Assembly: GCF_031458135.1 (NCBI RefSeq)
Contig: NZ_JAVDXW010000001.1
Span: 2,232,001 to 2,296,000, forward strand
Direction of reading: 5' to 3'
Source: Haloactinomyces albus
GTDB lineage: Bacteria > Actinomycetota > Actinomycetes > Mycobacteriales > Pseudonocardiaceae
DNA: 64,000 nt
The notes under the pieces are model-generated. The model did not search any database. It was not told the DNA's origin and saw only the letters and a list, made by a program, of their open reading frames with translations. The first letter of the stretch is position 1, and each line of letters starts with the position of its first letter. Positions 44,347-52,521 of the stretch are shown here, piece by piece. Made by a program: the position numbers and the translations under genes.

Positions 44347-45450
44347 ATGAAACTCTGCTGGCTCGATGTGCGCCACAACCCCGACGCCAAGGACGCGATC
44401 CTGGAGGAGGCCCTGCACCAGCGGGTCGATGGTGTACTCACCTCTTCGGTCGACGACCTGACGGGGTTGCCCCCGACCGTGACCAAGGTGCTGTTCCCGT
44501 CCGATGAGAACCTTCCGGAAGGTCTCGAAGCGGCCGACGTGGTCATCGTGCGACCGTCCGTGCACGGCGAGCCCGCTTCCCTGGCCGCGAAGTATCCGGA
44601 CGTCGACTTCGGGCGCTACGTCGAGATCACCGACTCCGATTCGCTCGAGCTCGCCTCCCAGTCCGCACGGACGGAGCGCTGGAGCGTGCTGTGGTTCCGG
44701 GACCCGACCAAGATCCCCCTGGAGATCGTGCTGGCCGCCGCCGACGCGGCCTCGGGCAGCATCGTCACCGAGGTCGCCGACGTCGAGGAGGCCGAGATCG
44801 TCTTCGGCGTGCTGGAACACGGCTCCGACGGGGTCCTCATGGCACCGCGAGAGATCGGTGACGCCACCAAGCTCAAGGCTGCGGCCGAGTCCCGGCCCGC
44901 CGATCTCGACCTGGCCGAGCTGGAGGTGACCGGCATCGAGCACATCGGCATGGGCGAGCGCGCCTGTATCGACACCTGCAGCCACTTCCACGACGACGAA
45001 GGAATCCTGGTCGGTTCGCACTCGCAGGGCATGATCCTGTGCTCCAGCGAGACGCACCCGTTGCCGTACATGCCCACGCGTCCGTTCCGGGTCAACGCCG
45101 GGGCTCTGCACTCGTACACGACCTCGGCCAACGAGCGCACCAACTACCTCAGCGAGCTGCACTCCGGCAGCAAGGTGCTGGCGGTCGACTCCAAGGGCCA
45201 GACCCGCACCGTGGTCGTCGGACGGATGAAACTCGAGACCCGCCCGCTTCTGTCGATCAATGCGGTGTCCACGGACGGTCGAGAGGTCAATCTGATCGTG
45301 CAGGACGACTGGCACGTGCGGGTACTCGGGCCGGGCGGGGTGGTGCTCAACGTGACCGAGCTGGAGGCGGGCACGAAGGTGCTCGGTTACCTGCCCACCG
45401 AGAAGCGCCACGTCGGTTATCCGATCAACGAGTTCTGCATCGAGAAGTAA
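44347..45450 (+). CDS. griH: GriH-type 3-amino-4-hydroxybenzoate synthase (3-dehydroquinate synthase II family)
   Basis: The 367-residue product belongs to the DHQ synthase II family: MKLCWLDVRHNPDAKDAILE at the start, LEVTGIEHIGMGERACIDTC in the middle and GSHSQGMILCSSETHPLPYM and FRVNAGALHSYT toward the C-terminus. It cyclises and aromatises the GriI product to 3-amino-4-hydroxybenzoic acid. AAGGAG lies 7 bases upstream of the ATG. It is the last gene of the operon and is followed by two strong hairpins. Confidence 0.93.
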   Translation: MKLCWLDVRHNPDAKDAILEEALHQRVDGVLTSSVDDLTGLPPTVTKVLFPSDENLPEGLEAADVVIVRPSVHGEPASLAAKYPDVDFGRYVEITDSDSLELASQSARTERWSVLWFRDPTKIPLEIVLAAADAASGSIVTEVADVEEAEIVFGVLEHGSDGVLMAPREIGDATKLKAAAESRPADLDLAELEVTGIEHIGMGERACIDTCSHFHDDEGILVGSHSQGMILCSSETHPLPYMPTRPFRVNAGALHSYTTSANERTNYLSELHSGSKVLAVDSKGQTRTVVVGRMKLETRPLLSINAVSTDGREVNLIVQDDWHVRVLGPGGVVLNVTELEAGTKVLGYLPTEKRHVGYPINEFCIEK

Positions 45451-45457
45451 CAACACG

Positions 45458-45538
45458 TCCCGGTGCCGACATCGGTCGGCACCGGGACTCACCACCCGGC
45501 CGTGCCGCCGACGACCACCGGCGGCACGGCCGGGTTTT
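45458..45538 (+). terminator. Double terminator after the griI-griH operon
   Basis: First hairpin: 13-bp perfect stem 45458-45470 / 45475-45487 with loop ATCG. Second hairpin: 16-bp perfect stem 45494-45509 / 45520-45535 followed by TTTT, a textbook Rho-independent terminator in the rightward direction. Confidence 0.9.
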
Positions 45539-46020
45539 CGTCGTGCAGAACACCGGTACGGGGCCATGTCACCTCGGTTCGCACCCGGGGCAGGGCCGGT
45601 GTGAGCGATGTGGTGTCGATGCTGGACAGCACCCCGACACGTCCTGACACTCCAATCGCGAACAGCTCCGCGCACACGACGACCACCCGAGGACAGCAGA
45701 CGTGGGTCGGCAGCTTTTCGGTGATCCGTCGGGGCCTGTGTGTGCTGCTTCGGCAGGCGTCTTCCCGGAGTTGCCAGGCGTCTTCCCGGAGTTGCGGAGT
45801 GGCGGATCAACGAGCTCGCCGGAAACCCGTACTCGCTCTGCATGCAGGGCACCGGGTATCGCCACGAAAGGCCCACCCCGGCAGGGGGTGGGCCAACGCC
45901 ATACCGCAAGGTGCCGACTCACGGAACGCTTTGCGAGCGGCCGTAGCACCTGGACGGTTGCCCCGGAACGCCGGTGTCACCCACCGGTGGGCTCGACGAC
46001 GAGGCTCCAAGGCGAGCATC
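45539..46020. other. About 480-bp gap without a supported gene
   Basis: Contains a perfect 21-bp tandem duplication at 45754-45795 and a hairpin GGCCCACCCC/GGGGTGGGCC at 45870-45894. Open frames on both strands are short and low-complexity (Arg/Pro-rich), so I call no gene. The region separates the precursor operon from the DUF6069/TetR pair. Confidence 0.5.
45754..45795. repeat. 21-bp perfect tandem duplication
   Basis: The unit CAGGCGTCTTCCCGGAGTTG plus a final C occurs at 45754-45774 and again at 45775-45795 with no spacer, in non-coding DNA. Confidence 0.85.
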
Positions 46021-46054
46021 GCGGGCCGTGACCGGCTGAGCGGTCACGGCCCGC
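46021..46054 (-). terminator. Terminator of the DUF6069-type gene
   Basis: Perfect 14-bp stem GCGGGCCGTGACCG (46021-46034) / CGGTCACGGCCCGC (46041-46054) with loop GCTGAG, 20 bp beyond the stop of the leftward gene at 46074. Confidence 0.75.
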
Positions 46055-46073
46055 GGCGCGAATCACCACCGGT

Positions 46074-46508
46074 TCATCCGGACCTGCGCAGCCGGTCATC
46101 ACGCAGGAAGCCGAGAATCAGGACCGCGGCCACCGCCAGGTGCATCAGCACCAGGACCGCACGGGTGGCCGCCGAGACCTCCGGCGAGGCCAGCGGGAGG
46201 AACGAGACCGCGAGCAGCACGACTGCGGCGATTGTCCATATCATCTTCGCCTTGCCGGTGAACCGCTCGAGCAGGACGAGAAACGCCCAAGCCGCCAGCG
46301 AGGCCACGGCCGAGGAGAGAAGTACCGGAACCAGGGTGATCTCCATCGGACTCCCGGACTGCGGGACCACGAGTTCCAGATCGCCCACCGGAACGGCGAG
46401 AGCCCAGATCACCGCAGGGACGATGACAGCGGTGACCACGGCGGCCGCGCGTGTGCCGTGCGGAGACCGAATCGATTTCACGGAAACCGCCTGAGTCGTG
46501 TCACTCAT
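46074..46508 (-). CDS. DUF6069-type four-helix membrane protein
   Basis: The 144-residue product has four membrane helices (AAAVVTAVIVPAVIWALAVP, TLVPVLLSSAVASLAAWAFL, IWTIAAVVLLAVSFLPL, AVLVLMHLAVAAVLILGFL) and the DUF6069 layout with a short acidic loop GDLELVVPQSGSP after helix 1. ATG at 46508 has AAGGAG 8 bases upstream. Function unknown; it is divergent from a TetR gene with an intervening operator, a layout typical of regulator plus controlled membrane protein. Confidence 0.75.
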   Translation of the reverse strand: MSDTTQAVSVKSIRSPHGTRAAAVVTAVIVPAVIWALAVPVGDLELVVPQSGSPMEITLVPVLLSSAVASLAAWAFLVLLERFTGKAKMIWTIAAVVLLAVSFLPLASPEVSAATRAVLVLMHLAVAAVLILGFLRDDRLRRSG

Positions 46509-46699
46509 GATTTTCTCCTTTTTCAACAGTTCGCCGACAAAAACGCGTGGAGGGCGTATACCGCCTTTGCGGGTACACCACGGCGAATCCTGCATCAACG
46601 TGAAAGTCTGCCACCGGAACAAACACCGGATGGCCGAACCGATTCTCGAACACGCATTCCCGGCGCAACGAAAAATCCTGAAACCACCCCGGAGGGCGG

Positions 46700-46728
46700 T
46701 TGACAATATCCACTTTGAATCTGACACT
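46700..46728 (+). promoter_or_regulatory. Candidate promoter of the TetR gene
   Basis: Consensus -35 TTGACA at 46700-46705 is followed after 17 bp by GACACT (46723-46728), a weak -10. It runs into the operator repeats at 46727-46767, so a bound repressor would block it. Confidence 0.45.
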
Positions 46729-46767
46729 TCACACCGTGTGCAGTACAAGACTACACACCATGTGAAG
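46727..46767. promoter_or_regulatory. Paired TetR-type operator sites
   Basis: CTTCACACCGTGTGC (46727-46741) and ACACACCATGTGAAG (46753-46767; complement CTTCACATGGTGTGT) are inverted copies of one motif, each with a near-palindromic CACA-N3-TGTG core. The second ends 22 bp before the TetR ATG. A third copy is at 53985-54001. Confidence 0.7.
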
Positions 46768-46789
46768 ATCAATGCAAGGGAGGTCCGTC

Positions 46790-47524
46790 ATGAGGCCCGC
46801 CCCCGGTCCGTGCAACGCACGCAGCCGCCGCACCCGCGCCGCGCTTCTGGCCGCCACACAGTCACTGCTCGACGAGGTCGGGGTCGAGGCGACGACGATG
46901 AGCGCGATCGCCGAACGCGCGAACGTGACCCGCCGGACGACCTACCTCCATTTCCACTCGCGCGCCGAACTGATCACGACCCTGTTCGACCAGATGCGTG
47001 TGGCGGAGGGGGGACCACCGGCTGTTCACGCCGTCTGGCAGGCGCCCGACGCGACCACCGCCCTGGCCGAGTGGACGCGTCGGATGGCCCACTACCACTC
47101 CCGGCTGATCGCGCTGATCCGCGCGATGGAGCAGGTGCGCTCTCTCGGCACGGACGCGGCACACGACGCCGACTCCGTGGCCGCTCCCCAGCGAATCGCC
47201 TGCGACCGGCTCGCGCTTCGGCTCGACGACGAGGATGTTCTCGCTCCACCGTGGACCGTGCAGAACACGGCGGACTTCCTGTGGTCACTGGCTTCCGCGA
47301 GACTGTTCGAAGCATTGACGATCGACCGGGGATGGTCGCGGGATCGCTACGCCCAGCTCCTCAGTGCTCTGCTGCGCTCGGCCTTCGTCTCCGGAGAGAC
47401 GACCCCTGCACCTTCCCCGGAGCATGTGTCCCGAATACGTGATGCCCCGGACGCAGGACAAGGGCGACGCACAGCGACCGAGCCGCCGCCCGGCCACCGA
47501 GGAACCGACGAAGGGAAGCCATAG
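46790..47524 (+). CDS. TetR/AcrR-family regulator of the cluster
   Basis: The 244-residue product has the TetR helix-turn-helix (TTMSAIAERANVTRRTTYLH, residues about 33-52) and the following FHSRAELITTLFDQM. The C-terminal ligand domain is variable and has a polar tail of about 35 residues. ATG at 46790 with AAGGGAGGT 7 bases upstream is preferred over ATG 46772. Its own operator pair overlaps the promoter. The same motif before the antiporter gene suggests it controls export. Confidence 0.9.
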   Translation: MRPAPGPCNARSRRTRAALLAATQSLLDEVGVEATTMSAIAERANVTRRTTYLHFHSRAELITTLFDQMRVAEGGPPAVHAVWQAPDATTALAEWTRRMAHYHSRLIALIRAMEQVRSLGTDAAHDADSVAAPQRIACDRLALRLDDEDVLAPPWTVQNTADFLWSLASARLFEALTIDRGWSRDRYAQLLSALLRSAFVSGETTPAPSPEHVSRIRDAPDAGQGRRTATEPPPGHRGTDEGKP

Positions 47525-47919
47525 TGTCAGCCAACAGCGGAACCCTGCCCGTACTGCAAGCATCGCGCAATGCAGGAAGCCGGGCGATGCGGATGTGGAA
47601 CCGGGTCCACGTCGATCTCCTTGCCCGTTACCGCCGTGAAGGTGACGTCGGCGAACTCGTCACCACAGCCGCGGTCGTCGGCGCCGTGCTGGCGACCGCA
47701 GTCCGTACCCGGGCGGGCGGCGGCTGTGGGTCGGAACCGCAAGGAGCGCGCCGAACCCTGCAACGTGTTCGCACCCTTCTGAGCAGCTACCACAGCAACC
47801 GTGAGTCCGCGGAGAAACTGGTCCGCGACGCCGTGCGACTGGCTTCGCTGGTCGCGGTCCTGGCCGGCCACGACCGGCACGCACGATCCCCCGACGCGAC
47901 CAGCGAACGAGGTGCCTGA
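47524..47919 (+). CDS. Hypothetical protein coupled to the TetR gene
   Basis: The 131-residue product starts with a GTG that overlaps the TetR stop by one base. It is Ala/Arg-rich with possible helices (GELVTTAAVVGAVLATAV, SAEKLVRDAVRLASLVAVLA) but no clear membrane segment or known motif. Codon positions are G/C-rich as in real genes here. I do not recognise it; coupling to the regulator is the only clue. Confidence 0.5.
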   Translation: MSANSGTLPVLQASRNAGSRAMRMWNRVHVDLLARYRREGDVGELVTTAAVVGAVLATAVRTRAGGGCGSEPQGARRTLQRVRTLLSSYHSNRESAEKLVRDAVRLASLVAVLAGHDRHARSPDATSERGA

Positions 47920-47970
47920 CGACCGCACCCGGCACCGGCCCGGCGATTCGGCCGCCCACCCGGGCACGCC

Positions 47971-48001
47971 GGTGGCCCGCACGAGCACCGTGCGGGCCAC
48001 C
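47971..48001 (+). terminator. Terminator after TetR and hypothetical gene
   Basis: Perfect 13-bp stem GGTGGCCCGCACG (47971-47983) / CGTGCGGGCCACC (47989-48001) with a 5-nt loop, 52 bp after the preceding stop. Confidence 0.7.
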
Positions 48002-48092
48002 GGGCGGAATGTCCTTCGGAAGGGTCACCATCGAGGACCGGCTCACCGACTGCCTGCGCGGGGATCGCGAAACAATCCCCCACGGGACGGGC

Positions 48093-48488
48093 TCAGCCCT
48101 CCACCACGTCCTCGGCGGAGGGTTCCAGCCCCTCGGCCCCGGTCACCTCGCGCCAGACCTCGAAGCCTTCCTTGAACAGCGCTACACCGGCGAGTGGAAT
48201 CAGGATCTCCAGCGCCTCCAGGATCTCCTGCGAGGTGATGCCCATGCCCAGGGCGATGCGAATGTGCGTCTCCAGGTCGTCGCGGCTACCGCGAACGGCC
48301 ACCAGGCAGAGAATGAAGAGCAGTTCCTTGGTGTTCTTGTCGAGCTCGCGGTCGGCGAGCACAGTTCCGCGCACCAGGTCGTCGGTCGCCACGAGCACGT
48401 CGTAGTCGTGCTTGGCCATGACCTTGTGGAAGTCGAGGACGAAACCCCGCCCCTGTGCGATCTTGTCGATGTATTCCTGCGCTCCCAT
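48093..48488 (-). CDS. Carboxymuconolactone-decarboxylase (CMD) fold protein without the redox Cys pair
   Basis: The 131-residue product is all-helical with the CMD/AhpD core: DRELDKNTKELLFILCLVAV, then DLETHIRIALGMGITSQEIL and EALEILIPLAGVALFKEGFE. In AhpD the helix carries C-x2-C-x3-H. Here only the His remains (THIRIAL), so it is closer to true gamma-carboxymuconolactone decarboxylases than to peroxidase partners. In the cluster it may act on an aromatic ring or a carboxyl group, but this is inference. It faces the cyclase-like gene at 48842. Confidence 0.82.
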   Translation of the reverse strand: MGAQEYIDKIAQGRGFVLDFHKVMAKHDYDVLVATDDLVRGTVLADRELDKNTKELLFILCLVAVRGSRDDLETHIRIALGMGITSQEILEALEILIPLAGVALFKEGFEVWREVTGAEGLEPSAEDVVEG

Positions 48489-48841
48489 ACTTTCCTCTCA
48501 CTCGTGAATAACGGTGCCGACGACATGTCCCGCCAACGGCGCTTCCCCCGAAGCTATTTGCTCGTAATGCCGGATTCGATCGCGTATTCACAGGATTACT
48601 TCAGTGCCGGAGCACCGCCCGCACCGAGGCGGGCAGAACAATCCGCACCACCGGAAACCACATCGAATCCGACGCACACGTAAACACGCGATACCGGCAG
48701 CGCTACGGAGCGAGCACACTCGAATCCGTGGTTTTGTGCCGCCTGTCCGAACGTCCCGGATCGAGCGGGCCACGATCCGCACCCTCGCCACCGGTCACGT
48801 GCGAGGGTCTCTCGCCATGAACTGCAGTCAGGAGGAACGGT
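48489..48841. other. 353-bp divergent promoter region
   Basis: Lies between the leftward CMD-fold gene and the rightward barrel-protein gene. Only ribosome-binding sites (TGAGAGGAAA before 48488 on the minus strand, AGGAGG before 48842) are clear. No further gene or operator was identified. Confidence 0.5.
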
Positions 48842-49243
48842 ATGTCGGACAACGGCAAGGTGATCAAGCTCGTCGCGAAGCCGGTCAGGCGCGATGTGTT
48901 CAAAAACGGCAGCTCGGAGGCCAACCTCGGCGATCGAAGCATGTTCACGCACGCCCTCTACCTCGATGAGAAGGAGGTCGGATTCGACGGTGGCGCCTGC
49001 ACGGTGGTTCGCATGGAGGACGACGGCCGGTACTACATTCTCTGCAACGTCAGCATGATGCTGCCGGACGGGACCATCGCCTTCCAGACGTTCGTGGAGG
49101 AATCGTTCCCGCCACCACCGTTCTACGCCGCCATCACCGGAGGTACCGGCGCCTACAAAGGTGCCCGCGGCGAGATGCACATCGATCCTGCCAGCCCCGA
49201 GACCCACTACTACACCATCTACTTGGACGGTACCGACGACTGA
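48842..49243 (+). CDS. Allene-oxide-cyclase/dirigent-like barrel protein
   Basis: The 133-residue product contains the barrel-family signature FYAAITGGTGAYKGARGEMH, preceded by GGACTVVRMEDDGRYYILCN and TIAFQTFVEE, with alternating strands throughout. This is the layout of allene oxide cyclase and dirigent proteins, lipocalin-like barrels that bind hydrophobic substrates and steer cyclisation or coupling. No signal peptide, so it acts in the cytoplasm. AGGAGG precedes the ATG. Its role with small aromatic acids is open: steering a coupling reaction or binding the product. Confidence 0.75.
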   Translation: MSDNGKVIKLVAKPVRRDVFKNGSSEANLGDRSMFTHALYLDEKEVGFDGGACTVVRMEDDGRYYILCNVSMMLPDGTIAFQTFVEESFPPPPFYAAITGGTGAYKGARGEMHIDPASPETHYYTIYLDGTDD

Positions 49244-49273
49244 CGGCACTTCGGCCACCACCGTGCCCACCAT

Positions 49274-49315
49274 GAGAGAACCGGCCCGCCGACTTCCCGG
49301 CGGGCCGGTTCTCTC
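49274..49315 (+). terminator. Strong hairpin after the barrel-protein gene
   Basis: Perfect 18-bp stem (49274-49291 / 49298-49315, arms starting GAGAGAACCGGCCCGCCG) with a 6-nt loop between convergent genes. Confidence 0.85.
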
Positions 49316-49392
49316 GCTTCCCGTTCGAGGTGCGCCGGACGGCGCTGCGGGGTGTGCGATCGGCATGACCGCGCACCCCGCAACCGATGTGT

Positions 49393-50979
49393 TCAGACCT
49401 CGGCTTCCACGCCGGGCACGATGTTGTGATTGACGCGGAACAGGTTCTCCGGATCGTACGCTCGTTTGACGCGCAGCAGCTTGCGGTAATCCTCGGTTCC
49501 GTACGCGGCGCGTATATGCTGCGCAGTCACATCGTCGGCTCCGAGGAAATTGAGCAGAACCCCGCCTGTACTCCACGGCGCCATCCGGTCCACAGTCGCC
49601 TGTGCGTGGTCGCGCACCTCGTCCACATCGACGGCCGTGGCCGGACCCGCCGTGTACAGCAGGAAACGTGCATCCCTGTTGCCCACCGCGTTGGGCGTCC
49701 GCGGCTCCCGTCCGAGCGCCCCACCGAGGTGACGCAGCTCCACCAGGCGCATGGGACACGTGCTGTCGGGGCCGACCATGTGCAGCAACGCATCGACGGC
49801 GTCCTCGTCGAGTTCCCGGAGGCAACTGCTCCGCTCCAGCAAGGGGAACGGCTCGACGGGATCACTGTGGATGCCGTCCGTGCTCGTGTAGGGGACATCG
49901 GCAACGGTGTCGAGAACGGTGGCGGCAGCGTCGCGCAGTGGACGGATCAACCGCTCACCCTCCTCGGCCGTTCCGTCGTGGGCGATACGGACATGAACGA
50001 CGAATCGACCCCGCAGCTCATCCGGAAGCTCGGCTCCCCACGGGAACCTGATCAAAGCCAGTGACGACGTCATGGCCTCAGGTACCGTGCGGGTCCACCG
50101 ACGATAGGCGTTCAGAACCTCCTTGGCATCGCTGCCGCGGAAGTACAGTCCTCCCGCGTAAAGCCGGGTGACCGGGAACAGGTCGATCTCCATGGAGGTG
50201 ATCACGCCGAAATTGCCCTTGCCGCCACGCAACGCCCAGAAAAGGTCCGCGTACTGCTCCGGCGTGACCTGCCGGAGCGTTCCGTGCGCCGTCACGATAT
50301 CGATACTGCGGACGTGATCGGCAGCGTAACCGAAGCCGCGGCCCAGCAGGCCCAGTCCACCACCGAGGGTGTAGCCGACCGCCCCGACCGACGACGACGA
50401 TCCGCTCAGCGGTGCGAGCCCGAACGCCGATGCCTCGTGGATCACGCGGTCCCAGGTGGCTCCCGCTTCCAGTCGGGCGACGCGCTGATGCGGATCGATG
50501 CGCACCCCCTGCATCCGGCGCGTGTTGATCAGTACCGATCCGTCGGCGGATACCGCCGTACTGTGTCCCGTGTTGAGCACGCTCACGGGCGTCTCGTGCC
50601 TCGTGGCAAACGCGACGGCGGACATGACATCCGCCGGACCGCTCGCTCGAACGACAACGGCCGGATGATGCTCCAGCACGAGATTGTATCCGGAACTCGC
50701 CTCCTCGTAGCCGGCATCACCAGCGAGAAGCACCTCTCCCCGCACGTGTGGAGCCAGTTCGTCGTGCACGGTCGCACCGAATCCGCGTCGCCGGTCCGCC
50801 CCGACCGCTCGCGATTCCGCGGCGGGGACCGATGGCACGGGCGTCGAAGGCGCCCGGTCGTGACGCACACCGACGCGCTGGTCCCGAGCGGCCCGCGCCA
50901 ACAGGCTCTCCTGCCCATCCCCACGTGTGCCTGTATCAACACTCGACGTCGCCGCGGTCGTCAGCACTGCACTCGTCAT
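49393..50979 (-). CDS. BBE-type FAD-linked oxidoreductase
   Basis: The 528-residue product has the PCMH FAD-binding domain (VVVRASGPADVMSAVAFATR, VSVLNTGHSTAV with the flavin-linking His, GSSSSVGAVGYTLGGGLGLL) and a C-terminal berberine-bridge domain ending YDPENLFRVNHNI. The Cys that makes the second flavin bond in bicovalent members is replaced by Ser, so a single His linkage is expected. Such enzymes carry out oxidative ring closure, dehydrogenation or alcohol oxidation. The first 75 residues are low-complexity. ATG at 50979 follows GGAAGGGA. Confidence 0.9.
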   Translation of the reverse strand: MTSAVLTTAATSSVDTGTRGDGQESLLARAARDQRVGVRHDRAPSTPVPSVPAAESRAVGADRRRGFGATVHDELAPHVRGEVLLAGDAGYEEASSGYNLVLEHHPAVVVRASGPADVMSAVAFATRHETPVSVLNTGHSTAVSADGSVLINTRRMQGVRIDPHQRVARLEAGATWDRVIHEASAFGLAPLSGSSSSVGAVGYTLGGGLGLLGRGFGYAADHVRSIDIVTAHGTLRQVTPEQYADLFWALRGGKGNFGVITSMEIDLFPVTRLYAGGLYFRGSDAKEVLNAYRRWTRTVPEAMTSSLALIRFPWGAELPDELRGRFVVHVRIAHDGTAEEGERLIRPLRDAAATVLDTVADVPYTSTDGIHSDPVEPFPLLERSSCLRELDEDAVDALLHMVGPDSTCPMRLVELRHLGGALGREPRTPNAVGNRDARFLLYTAGPATAVDVDEVRDHAQATVDRMAPWSTGGVLLNFLGADDVTAQHIRAAYGTEDYRKLLRVKRAYDPENLFRVNHNIVPGVEAEV

Positions 50980-51143
50980 CACGGCCGATCCCTTCCTTTC
51001 TGCGGGTTCTCGTTGGCCTGCGGCAAAATCCGGCCGGTACCGACGGAACAACCACGCCCGAAAACCGCGGCGCGGAGCATCCGTGTTCCTTCCCCGGCCC
51101 CGCTGCGCGCCTGCCGTGCTCTCTCGTCGGCGCAATGGCAGGC

Positions 51144-52469
51144 TCATGCGGTGGCGGACCACGCGGCCCGCTCGGCAGCATCCAGTTCCGGATAGACAGG
51201 ACACTCGCGGACGATCTCGAACGACGAGAAGGTGTCCCACCGGCGCTGGGCCCGCAACCACTCGGTCAGCGGGTTGAGGTCGCTCCAGAAGTCACCACTG
51301 AGCATCTGCGCGAACCATCTGTCACCCTCCACGGCAAAACCCTGCTCCTGCAGGTATTTTCCGAGTTTGTACTCGGACTCGTAGTAGGCTGAGATCAAGC
51401 GCGTGTAGGAATCGTATCCGGTCTTGTAGAGATCCGAGTACGCCTGCCGCAGTTCTTCTTGCCGGTACGGCTCGTCCAGGGCGGCGTCCACGGTTCTGGC
51501 GGCCTCTCTGCCGGTGACCATGGCGAGGAAGGCGCCCCCGGAGAAGATCGGATCGATGAAACTACCCGCGTCTCCCGCCATGATCCAACCGGGGCCGCTG
51601 AGCACGTCCGAGTAGTAGCAGTAGTCGGTCTCCACCTGCGTCCGTGGATCGGGGATCGTTGCGGTTACGCGCTGCCGGATCCGGGGCACCCGCTCCAGAT
51701 GCTGTTCGAGCACCTCGGTGGGGCTGTTGCCCGCACGCAGTACCGACGAAGGCATCACCGCACCGATGCTGATCGTATCCGGCCAGATCGGTATCGCCCA
51801 CACCCAGCCGTCCTCGTGCCCGCCGATCTGGATGTCTCCAGTGCATGCGGGATTGTTCCGTTCGTCCAGGCCCCGGTAGTGACGGTACACGGCGACATTA
51901 CGCAGCCAGCTGATCTCCTGGCGCGTCCTGAAGTGCTGTGCGGTCTTGCTCGCCCGGCCCCCCGCGTCGAGCACCCATCCGGCGCGCACGGTGCGCGACT
52001 GCCCGTCGACCTCGTAACGTACCCCGTTGACCCGACCATCGTCATCGAGCAACAAGTCACGAACCAAGGCATTCTCGATCAGGTGTGCACCCCTGTCGCG
52101 CGCCTTGCGGGCGAGGAAACCGTCGAAGTGCCCGCGTTCGACCTGGAACGTGGATGCCTGACGCCCCGCACCCTGGTCGGAGAAATCCGTGCGCCGGAAT
52201 TCACCGCTCGCGGTGATGAACTCCGCACCGGTCTTGACCGGATACCCCTGCGCGGCCACCTCATCGTAGAGCCCCATCTGCCGGAGCAGTTCCGCGGAAT
52301 AGGTCAGTTGCGATTCGCCGATATGGAACCGCGGCAACGTGCGCCGCTCCAGGAAAAGTACCGACCGGCCCGCTTCGGCCAAGTGAATCGCGGCGGTCGA
52401 GCCTGCCGGACCGGAACCGATGACCACGGCGTCGACCACATCGGGAAAAGTGTCGTTGTAAGTGTGCAC
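51144..52469 (-). CDS. Flavin-dependent halogenase
   Basis: The 441-residue product has the FAD motif VVIGSGPAGSTAAIHLAEAG, the halogenase/GR2-family LPRFHIGESQL, a GYPVKTGAEF segment containing the expected catalytic Lys, and GWVWAIPIWPDTISIG, which holds the W-x-W-x-I-P motif that distinguishes halogenases from monooxygenases. AGDAGSFIDPIFSGG follows. It resembles the CndH/CmlS-type group acting on phenols or carrier-bound acids. Predicted reaction: chlorination of an activated aminophenol ring; no flavin reductase is seen nearby. GTG at 52469 has AAGGAGG upstream. Next on the same strand after the antiporter. Confidence 0.9.
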   Translation of the reverse strand: MHTYNDTFPDVVDAVVIGSGPAGSTAAIHLAEAGRSVLFLERRTLPRFHIGESQLTYSAELLRQMGLYDEVAAQGYPVKTGAEFITASGEFRRTDFSDQGAGRQASTFQVERGHFDGFLARKARDRGAHLIENALVRDLLLDDDGRVNGVRYEVDGQSRTVRAGWVLDAGGRASKTAQHFRTRQEISWLRNVAVYRHYRGLDERNNPACTGDIQIGGHEDGWVWAIPIWPDTISIGAVMPSSVLRAGNSPTEVLEQHLERVPRIRQRVTATIPDPRTQVETDYCYYSDVLSGPGWIMAGDAGSFIDPIFSGGAFLAMVTGREAARTVDAALDEPYRQEELRQAYSDLYKTGYDSYTRLISAYYESEYKLGKYLQEQGFAVEGDRWFAQMLSGDFWSDLNPLTEWLRAQRRWDTFSSFEIVRECPVYPELDAAERAAWSATA

Positions 52470-52521
52470 GGCGGTTTTCCTCCTTGCTTGTTTTCCCTTC
52501 ACGCACTGCGCGAGAATCCAC

